From the NCBI RefSeq assembly GCF_001625305.1, contig NW_017803713.1, positions 3,401,599 through 3,465,598 on the forward strand: DNA of 64,000 bases, given 5' to 3'. The position numbers and the translations under genes are program-made. This document shows positions 47,001-54,948 of this stretch, piece after piece (within the stretch, counting starts at the first letter, position 1; each line of letters opens with the position of its first letter). Source of the DNA: Branchiostoma belcheri. Its lineage: Eukaryota > Chordata > Leptocardii > Amphioxiformes > Branchiostomatidae. A model generated the notes under the pieces. That model had not been told where the DNA came from and did no database searches. It worked only from the letters and a program-made list of their open reading frames with translations.

Positions 47001-49867
47001 TGGGTGCACCAGTGCAGCTATTCCCAAAAATGAATTTCGAGCCCGTGTAAAGTATAATTAATTTTGGTACTGACTTGTCTATGAGATGCCTGGCCATGTT
47101 GATCTGACCCAGGGCTAGTTTGTAGTGGTCCTTGTCATATAGAACATTCATCAGGTCAGCATAGAAGGGATGGATGTCCTGCAAAACAACATAGAACAAC
47201 CCTGATTAAACACATTTCTAAATTCTTGCAGCTACGAAGTAGACATATAGAATACAACACAGGGTATTCCATATCGCCAGAGGTATCGGCCCGACTCGCG
47301 GGAGGGCCGGGACCGAGGGCGATGCGGAATACACCGCGTTGTATTTTATTTATATCATACCCACCCAAGAAAACGCGCCTTTCAATGCAATATGAGCCAA
47401 AAGTTGGTGCCCCTAAACCCTCAAATGCAACAAAATCAGTTCCAACGTCCGGATTCTGTATTCAAATTTTCAAAAGGGGCACACGCGGTTAGGGCAAAAC
47501 GCGTTCGAATCGTTTTATGGAAACCATGGAAGCGTTCGATAACGGGTTCCGGACCGGGCCGTACCGTAAAGTACAGCCCGGTCCGGAACCCGTTATCGAA
47601 CGTTATTGCGGCCCAGGTATGATATAAATACATGTATAACTATAACTGTCATTATTATGTATTAACATAAATTCTTCTGTCTACTACATAAGCTGTACTC
47701 TATCTAAATCAGTAAATTAAAGTAACAGTTATATGTAGATATTGTGCAATCAAAAAATGGCTTAGACGTTTGTATAATATGGCATTTTGCAATACTTTTA
47801 CACGTATTTGTAAAATATGATTGTGTGATGAAAGTCTGTATTGTGATGCAATATAATCATATCCATCTTTGATCTACTACAACGTAAAAAGCTTCTTTTT
47901 AAAAAAAAGAAACCCATATACAGCGTATATCTTTTATCACATCTCTCTAGGTTATAGAGAATTAAGGGAAATAACCTTGCTACTTTAATGCGGTCTGCCT
48001 ATTTACTGGAATACACCGGAAAACACATATAGGAGGCTTAAATCTACTGGAATACACCCTACATTAATGATAAAACACCCCAAGTTGCTGTATTTTGGCA
48101 TATAGCTAATAAGATAACTTATAACATAGCCCAGGGAACAAGGAATCACTAAATAACAGTACTGTAACAGTCCAACAACCAATGCAATTCACTTTGCAAA
48201 AAAAATATTTTGTACTACTTCTACTAGTTCTAGTGCTGCGTACCGGTTCACTGGACTTGGATCCGGACTTGTAAGAATGTTTAGGTTCAAGACCTAAAAG
48301 TCAAGAACCGAGTCCGGACTTGTTACCATAAAAGACCATTTCACATACCCCTTTTCTTTCCAAACCACCTAAAACCTTCCATAGATTGCAAAATCTTTGC
48401 TGCAAAATGAAGAAAACATTGCCATCAGGCATCATCAAGTACCAGCCTCCATGTTATGTGGCCAAAGTTTCACCCAGACAACATTGCAAGGTTGCCAACA
48501 TGCAGTTTTGTATATGTCATGGGTTTAGGTCCGGACTTACAAGTCCAGAACTGAACCTAAACCTAAACCTCTGGACTTGAATCCGGACCTGAACCTAAAA
48601 GTGGGTTTAGGTATGCAGCACTACTTTGTACAAATTCACAACAACCTTTTATAACAGGTTTGACTGATCTATTCGTGAAAAATTCAGAAGGTTCTTGTAT
48701 GAAACAACATACCTCCAGCTTGGGGAAGTCGTCCAGTATCTGGGAGAGTTTGTCATGATAGTTCTGCTGCGTGTAGCGGACTTTGCGCATGTAGAACTGG
48801 CGAATCCGTGCGATGGCGTACTGCTTGTGGATGACGGTCGGCGTCTTTCGCTGCGTCTTGGACAGGACAATGTCCACGAAATCCTAAAAATGGCAGGAGT
48901 TAAAAGAATGTACGCACAATTATAACTTGTACTGGGAACAGCCAAACTTTGAAGGGGGCCTGCATGGGGGGAACCCGACAATGCTCTACACTAAATTTTG
49001 AGACCGGCTACGTATTACGTTACAGTAGCAATTACGCTTTACGATAAATACGAAGTGGCTACACTACGCATTACATAGAATTAAAACACGAATTACGCTC
49101 TATGCAAAATGTGCCAATTACACTGTACGTTGAATTAGAGCTATCCGTCTACACTCTACTTAGAAATAAAACGGCCAATTACGCTCTATTGAAAAGGTCA
49201 TGCGGGCCCCCTTTGATGACAGTGTCGGACATGTAACAAGGCAAATTAAAATTTGTGATGGCAGACTTTACCCCATCAGAAGCTAGGTACCTTCAACGTT
49301 CAAGCAGAAACACATGTGCAGACATATAAGCCAAAATTATATCTAACTTCATCCCTAGGGATTGAAGCAAGAAAACACACTAGTATCCTCACCTGCAACA
49401 TAATTTGTTGTACTGTATTGCAAATATTTGGACTTCAAGCCCATACATGCAACTGAAGCAGACATCTTTTTTTTCGGCCCCAAATTTTTAACTAAGATGC
49501 GCAAAAGAACCAAGAAAATTAGAATGTAATGCTTTTTGGCAGATCATTTTAATATTAAAAACGACTCACTTTTTTTGTTGTAAGTAATGTTCTCTATTAA
49601 ATTTGGCATAAAATTCCCCCGAAAAGCAGTTTTTCTCTGAACCTATCAGTGGGGGAGGGGGGCGCATTCGCGCGTGCGCACACGTGTGAATTTGGAGGAC
49701 TATTCTGAGCGACATTCTACCGGTGCAAAACCATTCTAATGTACAAACTACAGAGTTCAGCACTCCAGCAGTCCTTGGGAAGAAGTTTGTCTCGAAATTC
49801 TTCAGGATAAACCTACCGTAGCCGACGGAACGACAGTGATCTTCTTGAAATTATACGACGCAGCCAT
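32033..49867 (-). CDS. GTPBP4: GTP-binding protein 4 / NOG1 (60S ribosome assembly GTPase)
   Basis: Nineteen coding exons (high to low): 49867-49817, 48883-48713, 47178-47075, 45727-45591, 45117-45054, 44928-44799, 43789-43640, 42399-42358, 42034-41969, 39353-39264, 38500-38312, 37382-37331, 37110-37010, 36095-36030, 35646-35600, 34934-34847, 33811-33743, 33470-33324, 32185-32033. The sum is 1917 nt, 638 aa; human GTPBP4 has 634. The start reads [17 protein letters not shown]. After an N-terminal helical region come G1 GFPNVGKSS (about 176), G3 DTPG (222), G4 NKID (290) and a G5-like STLSGEG (322). A NOG C-terminal domain ('[15 protein letters not shown]') and a basic tail ending [11 protein letters not shown] follow. 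NOG1 binds pre-60S particles in the nucleolus and is needed for their maturation. All motifs look intact, so the gene is probably functional. Exon 7 is followed by a tandem array of its own 3' end. Confidence 0.97.
32225..33025. repeat. About 60-bp minisatellite in the last GTPBP4 intron
   Basis: About 12 copies of a unit containing 'cacaggcattagtatacctg' and 'tccttggtgctgaatgctat' alternate with CACACA runs. Long open frames here are artefacts of the repeat. It begins about 40 bp inside the intron that precedes the last exon. Confidence 0.95.
34366..34818. mobile_element. Harbinger-like MITE, ATGGATGACGTC subfamily
   Basis: GGCCACACCAAGTAAATTTT to the mirrored 'aaaatttacttggtgtggcc', with TAA on both sides. 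It ends 28 bp from the 5' splice site of GTPBP4 exon 16 (34847). Confidence 0.85.
35017..35370 (-). mobile_element. tRNA-derived SINE, long copy
   Basis: On the minus strand a tRNA-like head ('gtggggtgtagtggtacatc', 'gggttcgattccg') precedes 'cccttgggaaaggtacttta' and a tail region 'ggataggacgttaaatggag' / 'gttaaagaacccaccac'. In a GTPBP4 intron. Confidence 0.8.
36098..36129 (-). repeat. (TTTG)n microsatellite forming the GTPBP4 exon-14 acceptor
   Basis: On the minus strand GTTT units run straight into 'ttag' before the exon that begins at 36095. Confidence 0.9.
36205..36480 (+). mobile_element. tRNA-Thr-like SINE
   Basis: A tRNA-like head with A box 'atctcaattggtagagcg', a TTTGTAA loop (anticodon TGT) and B box 'gagttcaaaccccg' has imperfect arms. 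It is followed by 'gctgtagtgcattgcacaac' and 'agggctacagaaatggagat', which I take for a SINE body. Confidence 0.55.
36546..36873. mobile_element. Harbinger-like MITE in a GTPBP4 intron
   Basis: GGCCACACCAATTTTATTTG to 'caaatcaaattggtgtgacc', with TTA on both sides. Confidence 0.85.
37668..38029. mobile_element. Harbinger-like MITE, AGGAAAAAAATGTTG subfamily
   Basis: GGCCAAGGAAAAAAATGTTG to the mirrored 'aacatttttttcctaggcc', with TTA on both sides. Confidence 0.85.
38650..38805 (+). mobile_element. tRNA-derived SINE, short copy
   Basis: The head 'ggcggaacggaagagtgtct' and B box 'gggttcaaaccctg' lead to 'cccttgggaaaggcacttaa' and 'actttcctcacttcaatcag'. Confidence 0.75.
39032..39119 (-). ncRNA. 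88-nt structured intronic element, copy 1 (candidate box C/D snoRNA or micro-MITE)
   Basis: On the gene strand the terminal stem TGCTTG/CAAGCA closes the element. Next to the 5' stem is AATGATTA (C-box-like), then CTGA (D'-like), ATGATGT (C'-like) and ATGA just before the 3' stem (weak D-like). Inner stems TTGACAT/ATGTCAA and ACCAA/TTGGT are perfect. It differs from 44328-44415 at one position by eye. Both copies lie in GTPBP4 introns and in the same orientation. Introns of ribosome-biogenesis genes often host snoRNAs, but the boxes are imperfect. Confidence 0.35.
39930..40635 (+). mobile_element. Non-LTR retrotransposon 3' fragment
   Basis: The frame reads the usual C-terminal RT block: '[20 protein letters not shown]', '[16 protein letters not shown]' and '[14 protein letters not shown]'. 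A short 3' UTR follows, with 'gtgatatagatggcgacatg' and 'aataaaccattctac'. It sits within the insertion that splits the MITE at 39708-41745. Confidence 0.8.
40640..41455. other. Rest of the 1.67-kb insertion, unassigned
   Basis: It ends with CTTCACGGAG (41445), the inverse of CTCCGTGAAG at 39809 near the other end. The 210-codon minus-strand frame that overlaps it extends into MITE sequence and is not considered a gene. Confidence 0.4.
42177..42305 (+). mobile_element. SINE-like element, GCCGCCGCGCCGCGTGCCTG type, copy 2
   Basis: Same block order as 26936-27068, ending in 'actgatacagctacag'. In a GTPBP4 intron. Confidence 0.7.
42745..43640 (-). repeat. Tandem array derived from the 3' end of GTPBP4 exon 7
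   Basis: Starting at the real donor (43640) and running into the intron, units of about 124-132 bp repeat at about 43501, 43377, 43252 and 43120, with more diverged ones near 43018, 42896 and 42795. On the gene strand each good unit carries the [13 protein letters not shown] coding block followed by a GTAACA donor-like sequence. Confidence 0.9.
43840..44087. mobile_element. Harbinger-like MITE, CATGTTGATTTGAT subfamily (degenerate)
   Basis: GGCCATGTTGATTTGATCAT mirrored by 'atataatcaaatcaacatg'. The right terminal GGCC has decayed. Confidence 0.65.
44328..44415 (-). ncRNA. 88-nt structured intronic element, copy 2
   Basis: Nearly identical to 39032-39119, with the same terminal stem extended by one pair (TTGCTTG/CAAGCAA). 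It lies in the intron between GTPBP4 exons 6 and 7. Confidence 0.35.
44449..44582 (+). mobile_element. SINE-like element, GCCGCCGCGCCGCGTGCCTG type, copy 3
   Basis: Shares 'tgatatagcaagctgccgcc', 'gtgaagctggtgtg' and 'gaagggtggttatacc', and ends 'atacagatatag'. Confidence 0.7.
45165..45484. mobile_element. Harbinger-like MITE, AGGAAAAAAATGTTG subfamily, copy 3
   Basis: GGCCTAGAAAAATAACAGAT mirrored by 'acatttttttccctaggcc'. The interior 'tttttggggtggacccctgc' matches 37668-38029. It starts 48 bp from the acceptor side of exon 5. Confidence 0.75.
45848..46233. mobile_element. Harbinger-like MITE, CATGTTGACATGAT subfamily
   Basis: GGCCATGTTGACATGATCAT mirrored by 'ataatcaaatcaacatggcc', with TAA on both sides. 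Confidence 0.85.
46752..47046. mobile_element. hAT-like MITE (GTGCACC-rich), complete-looking copy
   Basis: Starts CAGGGCTCAAAATACTGG and ends 'ttcccaaaaatgaatttcga' + 'gcccgtg'. Relatives at 25035, 52455 and 57645 share both ends. Confidence 0.7.
47245..47632. mobile_element. GC-rich fold-back element with two hairpins
   Basis: Hairpin 1 pairs 'aatacaacacagggtattcc' with 'ggaatacaccgcgttgtatt'. Hairpin 2 (47532-47604) has GC-rich arms of about 27 bp starting 'cgttcgataacgggttccgg'. The words 'ttatttatatcatacc' and 'ggtatgatataaata' bracket the second half. It stands out from AT-rich intron DNA. Confidence 0.65.
48231..48623. mobile_element. hAT-type MITE related to 31534-31918
   Basis: Ends TAGTGCTGCGTACC and GGTATGCAGCACTA are inverted with small differences. 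The interior has the same 'ggtccggacttgtaag'-type words. No clear 8-bp duplication. Confidence 0.75.
48945..49221. mobile_element. Small inverted-repeat element with tandem core
   Basis: Ends TTTGAAGGGGGCCTGCATG and the mirrored 'catgcgggccccctttgatg'. The core repeats 'aattacgctctatg'-like words. In GTPBP4 intron 1. Confidence 0.65.
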
Positions 49868-50110
49868 TTTGTCGTCGCTTTGAGAAGATGATGGCAAGAG
49901 AACGCAAAAGTATTTCTAAAACTGATTACAGTACATTGTTGCTCATTTGACTTAAACGACTCTATTTTCTAAACGATAAATATTTTAGGAACGATTGATA
50001 CTGATGTAAAAATTGGTAAATATACCGAAAATACGAAGATTACTGATACTAATAACACTACTTTGTGATGTTTTGCTGCGGTTTAAAATCCCCAGGGATT
50101 ATGGGATATA
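49868..50110 (-). promoter_or_regulatory. GTPBP4 5' UTR and promoter region
   Basis: The start codon is at 49867-49865 (context gcagccATGGCTG on the minus strand is favourable). No upstream intron is apparent. No clear TATA box is seen. Confidence 0.5.
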
Positions 50111-50643
50111 TGCAAAGCTGTAAAGTGGGCGGAAAGTTTGTTCAAGAACTTGAAGAGGAAGTATAAAAGGCAAGTCGTTTTCTTCTACATAATTTGTACG
50201 AGAAGAAAGTTAACACTTAGCAATAACGATCGCGAGTTGTCTTCAAATACGTATCTCAATGATCTAAATATACTAGTACTGCGAAAAATTCGACGGTATC
50301 AAGATACACAGTGTATGGAGAAGGCCAGAACGTATAAACGGTACAGGTACCGATCGATGTAGTCGACAGGGGTCCAAAGTTCGCACGTTTTTACAAATGA
50401 TGATCTCCATGAGAAGTAGAGAAATATGGAAAATATATCAGCAGTGTTAAACGTTATGTCTGCGCGCGCCGCCCGCCGTGTACAGTATATGTCACTGTGT
50501 GTAAAGACTAAAAGGGTCCTAAAAGAGAGAGCAAGCCTCAGCTTGCAACAGAATTTTGTAATACATGTAATTACATGGTGTGGGGTGCAGGGCTCAAGGC
50601 TGGATGGATTGGTTTCACTTTTGAGTTTATCAACTTTATGTAA
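50111..50643. other. Unassigned DNA upstream of GTPBP4
   Basis: Open frames at 50138-50362 and 50426-50659 have no recognisable domain. A 'gtataaaag' word occurs at about 50161. I cannot support a gene here, although the 5' exons of the subtilase gene should lie somewhere between here and 53.2 kb. Confidence 0.3.
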
Positions 50644-51768
50644 GGCCACACCGACTTAATTTTATGGATAACATCCTCTGAAGACCCCCAAACTAGTGCG
50701 CGCGGGCGAATAAAAAAAATCCGGCCAAAAATAAAAATGCTACCAAACCATGAAAATTTGCAGCATTACATAGCGACGTATATATATACGACAAGCGGCA
50801 CATGTTTGGCTTTTTGCGGAATTTATGGGTGGGCACTGTACGTATTTACTCAGTTCCTGAGTCGTGGAGCATCGGTTTCCTGTGTGCCAGACTGTCCAGA
50901 GTAGTAACCACCGGCTCTGTATTGTCGCTTACCCAGGCCAGTCAGTCACGGAGGACGTGATCTTTTTTTTTTTGAGAACAGGCGAAAATCAATGCGCGCG
51001 CGGATGTCATACATAAAACAAGAGTTCCGAGATCTCATACCTCCATGAAATATGGGCTTGACATGTAAATGTTAATTTCTTCTTTAATTATGCAAATTAC
51101 CTCCACATTAACATAATAAATGCATCGTGATGTTAACTTTTGATTAACTTACACATGTATCAAGTATGAAATTCCCATCATTTACCACTAAGGAGTCATA
51201 GAATTTTCGCATTAATTATGCAAATTAGGTCATCATTTGCATAATTGGTATCTGGTGATGTTCCATCTGCCATAGATTACATACATTACATGTATGAAAG
51301 TACTATAATGCAAAACACTGTAATTATAGAATTTCCTCATTAATTATGCAAATTAAGTCCTCATTTGCATAATTTGCAGTTAATTATGTACATCTCTCTC
51401 TAAGCTACCTAGTACTAGTACCTACCAAAAATGATGAAAATACATTGTTTCTATCTGGACTTATTGGCTTTTAAAGATTTCGCCCGAAAGTCCCCTGCAG
51501 TTCCAGAACAAGCTGCTAGGGAGACCAAACCCACACCACTTATTACTGACAGGACAATCTATCTGCCACAAAAAAATCAAGACCATAGCATATTCAGGAC
51601 AAAAGATACAAAAACCGGAAGTTCTGCTGCAGTACCAAGGTCATCCACCAGGAGGCGTATATTTGACCTTCGTCTTCCTAAGAGCTACCAGCATACCAAA
51701 TATCATCACAATCCATAAAGGCGTTATGAAGTTATGCTGGCCGCAAATGTGCGGAGACACATTAACAC

Positions 51769-51803
<35 letters not shown>

Positions 51804-52250
51804 CACAGACAGACGCAACAAAAACAATACCTCCATTTTCATGGAGGTAATAACACAGGTTGTTTGTTTTCAAACACACAGCCATACAGCGGCACATTTG
51901 CCCTGAAATAGGTCACCTATTCCCCTGAGGGAGCGCGCTGCCTCGACTCGGCATAGCCAGATCTGTTAACCTGGCTCGCAAGTACAAAGGAGATTCCTCT
52001 CAGCCATGCCTCAACCTTAAACCGGAAGTGCTGCTGCAGTACCAAGGCCATCCACCAGGAGGCCCTTATTTGACCTTGACCTTTGTCCTCCTAAGACCTA
52101 CCAGCATACCAAATATCATCACAATCCATAAAGGTGTTATGGAGTTATGAAGGTACAAATATGCGGAAACACAAACACACACACACACGCACACAGACGC
52201 GCCAAACACAATACCTCCATTTTCATGGAGGTAATTAAGACGGTGTGGCC
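50644..52250. mobile_element. Harbinger-like MITE split by Helentron-like insertion
   Basis: The left end GGCCACACCGACTTAATTTT and the right end 'ttaagacggtgtggcc' (52235-52250) carry TAA on both outer sides. The right inverted repeat is cut between 'cataaa' and 'attaag' by 51018-52233. Confidence 0.85.
51018..52233 (+). mobile_element. Helentron-like non-autonomous element (HINE-like), composite copy
   Basis: Starts ACAAGAGTTCCGAGATCTCA. The subterminal word TACCTCCATGAAA (about 51038) is mirrored in the 3' hairpin ACCTCCATTTTCATGGAGGT. A (CAGA)n tetranucleotide run precedes the 3' end (51770-51810). The interior holds ATTATGCAAAT/ATTTGCATAAT pairs. The 3' module occurs twice, ending at about 51852 and 52233. 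Subterminal repeats, a microsatellite, a 3' hairpin and insertion between A and A (T/T on the other strand) without duplication match known Helentron-associated elements such as DINE-1. Confidence 0.65.
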
Positions 52251-52454
52251 TAACAGTTTATGTGTGTTGCAACAAAGGCAGGAAATGATTAGATTTTGGG
52301 GCCTCCTGGCAGCTTTCATAGGGGACAGTGCACAGTTTATCGGAGGGGGGGAGGCAAGGGAGGGGTGGTGTGTGAGTTTACAGAAAAGGCTGGCTGGCAG
52401 GCTTTAGGTGGATAGGTCTAGGGCTTCTTTGCAGGCTATCCTTTCTGTGCCCCA

Positions 52455-53165
52455 AAGGGTACATGCATGGGGGCACTGCAGCTGGTGCGCCCAACGTAAA
52501 AAATTGGGTGCACAAAATTTTCTGTGGGTGCCATATATATTATTAGATAAAATAAGTAGAATGTCAGCGAAAACTAATTATGTTTTGTTTCTAAAGAAAA
52601 GTATTACAAGAATGATTTTACAGTTTTTCTGACACTTAGGCCACACCAATTTAATTTGTTGGTTCTCGGATTCGCCTCTTCATTTTTTCCTGATTTGCAA
52701 AAAAAAAAAAAATTCAGAATCAACTGCAAAATGCTCATATTTTGCCCTGAACAGTTGAAAACAGTCCTTTTCTTCCTAGTCCTTACAGTTATTCCATCTT
52801 TCAATGCAGTGGTATCATTAGAAGTTCAAAATTCATTGTTTAAATTTTGAACCAGCCTTTTGTGTTGACTTCATGGCTCATTTCGTAGCATTTAAGCCTA
52901 TAATAGGATGCCTAGATCTGTTTTTATTTTTATTTTTTTTCGCCCTGTCGCTTCATATTTTTTCTGAAAAAATCCGAGAACCAACAAATTAAATTGGTGT
53001 GGCCTTAGGTGTTTTAAAAAAATATGCTGAATACTACAAATGTTACTACTCAAAATTTCACATCTTGATATATACGTAAACCTACAAAAATTTGGGTGCA
53101 CTGGTGCACACATGTAGAAAAATTTGGCCGTGCACCAGGTGCATGTGCAACCAGTATTTCAGCCC
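52455..53165. mobile_element. hAT-like GTGCACC element split by a MITE
   Basis: The left part ('cactgcagctggtgcgccca', 'ttgggtgcacaaaattttct') and the right part ('ggtgcatgtgcaaccagtat', 'ttcagccctg') flank the MITE at 52639-53004. Confidence 0.65.
52639..53004. mobile_element. Harbinger-like MITE
   Basis: GGCCACACCAATTTAATTTG to 'aaattaaattggtgtggcc', with TTA on both sides. It is nested in the hAT-like element. Confidence 0.9.
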
Positions 53166-53236
53166 TGATAATGTAAAACGGCATGCAGGTCTTCATATTT
53201 CTTAGTATGATTTCTACCTTTCTGATATCCATACAG

Positions 53237-54572
53237 GATCTGAGTTGCAGCATGATGGTCTGTTGAACTCGTGGTTTTTTCATGGAATAAGGATACATGA
53301 AAGTATGGCTCAGGATCCAAAGTGGCAAGGGAAGAAGTATGGCTTCCTCCACATATCAGACTGTTGGAGCTGTCTGTCTTCAGAAAATCCTTGGATTGCT
53401 GATAACAATACATGGAGAGAAAACTACCCAGTGAAGGTAGCTGTCTTGGATTCTGGCATCAAGAGGGACCATGAAGCGTTCACACATATTCCAGATGCGG
53501 AGATTCAGGGGAAAAACTTAATCCCTGGTGGGACTGATGATAACATTGGTAAATCTTAATTACTTTTGATTGTGATCTATACATATTTTGATAAATACAG
53601 TGTGTAGCAGAGGGTAGATGCATGTTTTTTCTGTGTCCTTGTAATCGAACACATTTTTATTACATGAATTTGTTAAAAGAATTCTAAATTCATCAAGAAC
53701 ATCAAATTGCCCTAACATCAAAAAAGAAATTATCTGGTGTCCACAGAGTGACTAAGTTTTTCATGAGTGAAAGAACTATCCAGTCTCTGAAGCTTTACAC
53801 ATTAGAACAACTGTACTGCATTACTGGCCTTCCTGAATTTACCGTTAAGCATTGCCAACCTTCCTAAAGAGAACATAAAGCAATGCCAGGATCCCCCATG
53901 AAGACTGTCATAGCAGCTGAATCAGTCTCTTGCGATGGATTCTGGACTAAAAGTACTCATGGTCACCTGTCTATGAATATATACTGCAGTATAATTCACC
54001 GCTGACACATTTATCTTTCCAACTGATGGTCTATAGACAATCAAATAAAGGTAACCTTCAGTATGTTGCAATTGGTACTACATGTACTAGTCTTTATTCA
54101 AGGTACATTGTATTGTCATTGATATCAAACTAGATGCAAATTAAGTACACCTGACCATCGTATCCTAAATGCTTTATTATATGTTCTTTCATGTGTTTCA
54201 TTTCACTTAATGAAAAAAGAAAGCTCTGCTGATGATTTACCCCTTGTATAGATGCTTAGAGTTAGAGAAAGATGACAGAAATTATGTTTTTTTTTATTGG
54301 AGTTCAGAACAACATTAACTGTTAATGGTTGTGTCTTTGTCCCAGATGATGACGATAAAAAGCATAAGGGCCATGGGACCAAATGTGCAGCCATTATCGC
54401 AGGAGGGTGTTTCGAGGCAGAAGAATACAAGCAAGGAGTAAAGAAGAGTGCTGATCCATTTGAATTCTGGAATGGAGTAGCACCATTTGTAAATCTCTAC
54501 ATCTGTAAGACTAAGACGATTGTTGCTGCAATCAATCATCTGGTTGAAGAAAAGAAGAACAATGGGCTGCAG
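53237..54572 (+). CDS. Subtilisin-like (peptidase S8) gene, partial: Asp and His exons
   Basis: Exon 53237-53548 (acceptor atccatacag, donor ttg|gtaaat) and exon 54346-54572 (acceptor ctttgtcccag, donor cag|gtgagt) join in phase 1. The first contains 'PVKVAVLDSGIKRDHEAF', with the subtilase catalytic Asp in LDSGI. The second contains 'KGHGTKCAAIIAGG' with the catalytic His in HGT. The segment before the catalytic domain ('KYGFLHISDCWSCLSS') is unfamiliar. The exon with the catalytic Ser (GTSxA) is not seen in the following 8 kb, where a Helentron-like element with a LINE segment lies. No signal peptide or start exon is visible, so this is an internal part of a larger gene or a gene broken by insertions. 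S8 domains occur in secreted proteases and, in fungi, as effectors of NLR-like proteins; nothing here decides between these. Confidence 0.75.
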
Positions 54573-54825
54573 GTGAGTGATCTAAGATGATGTTAAAAAA
54601 TTGTACAAAATATTATACACATTCCAATGCACTGTTTTGCTAAATTTTGAGAATGACAAAACAGAAAATAAAGGATCTGTTGATTTTTGTACTAGTATTT
54701 ATTGTCAGACAGGTATGCAGGATGCGAATTTTTCAAAATAATAGATCATAGAATGGCTCAAGGCTTGACAAACCAACCAGAGTGCACTGCATGTACTAGT
54801 AGGTTGTTTGAGCGTATACGTAGGC

Positions 54826-54948
54826 CTAGGGGCCCCCAGTGATTTGTACCCGCCATGCTGTAATTTTAAGCCCCCTACACTGTCTGTCAACCAGCGTATA
54901 GGGTTTTGTTTAAGGGGCAGAACCTTCTAGCCCTTCACAAATCTTTAA
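54826..54948 (+). repeat. Dispersed repeat R2, left part of split copy
   Basis: Matches the left half of 12560-12860 ('ggggcccccagtgatttg', 'cttcacaaatcttta'). The right half resumes at 57400. Confidence 0.55.

Noticed and set aside
50138-50659. Small genes divergent from GTPBP4
   Set aside because: Two frames of 74-77 codons show no domain, and no splice or start evidence beyond a TATA-like word.
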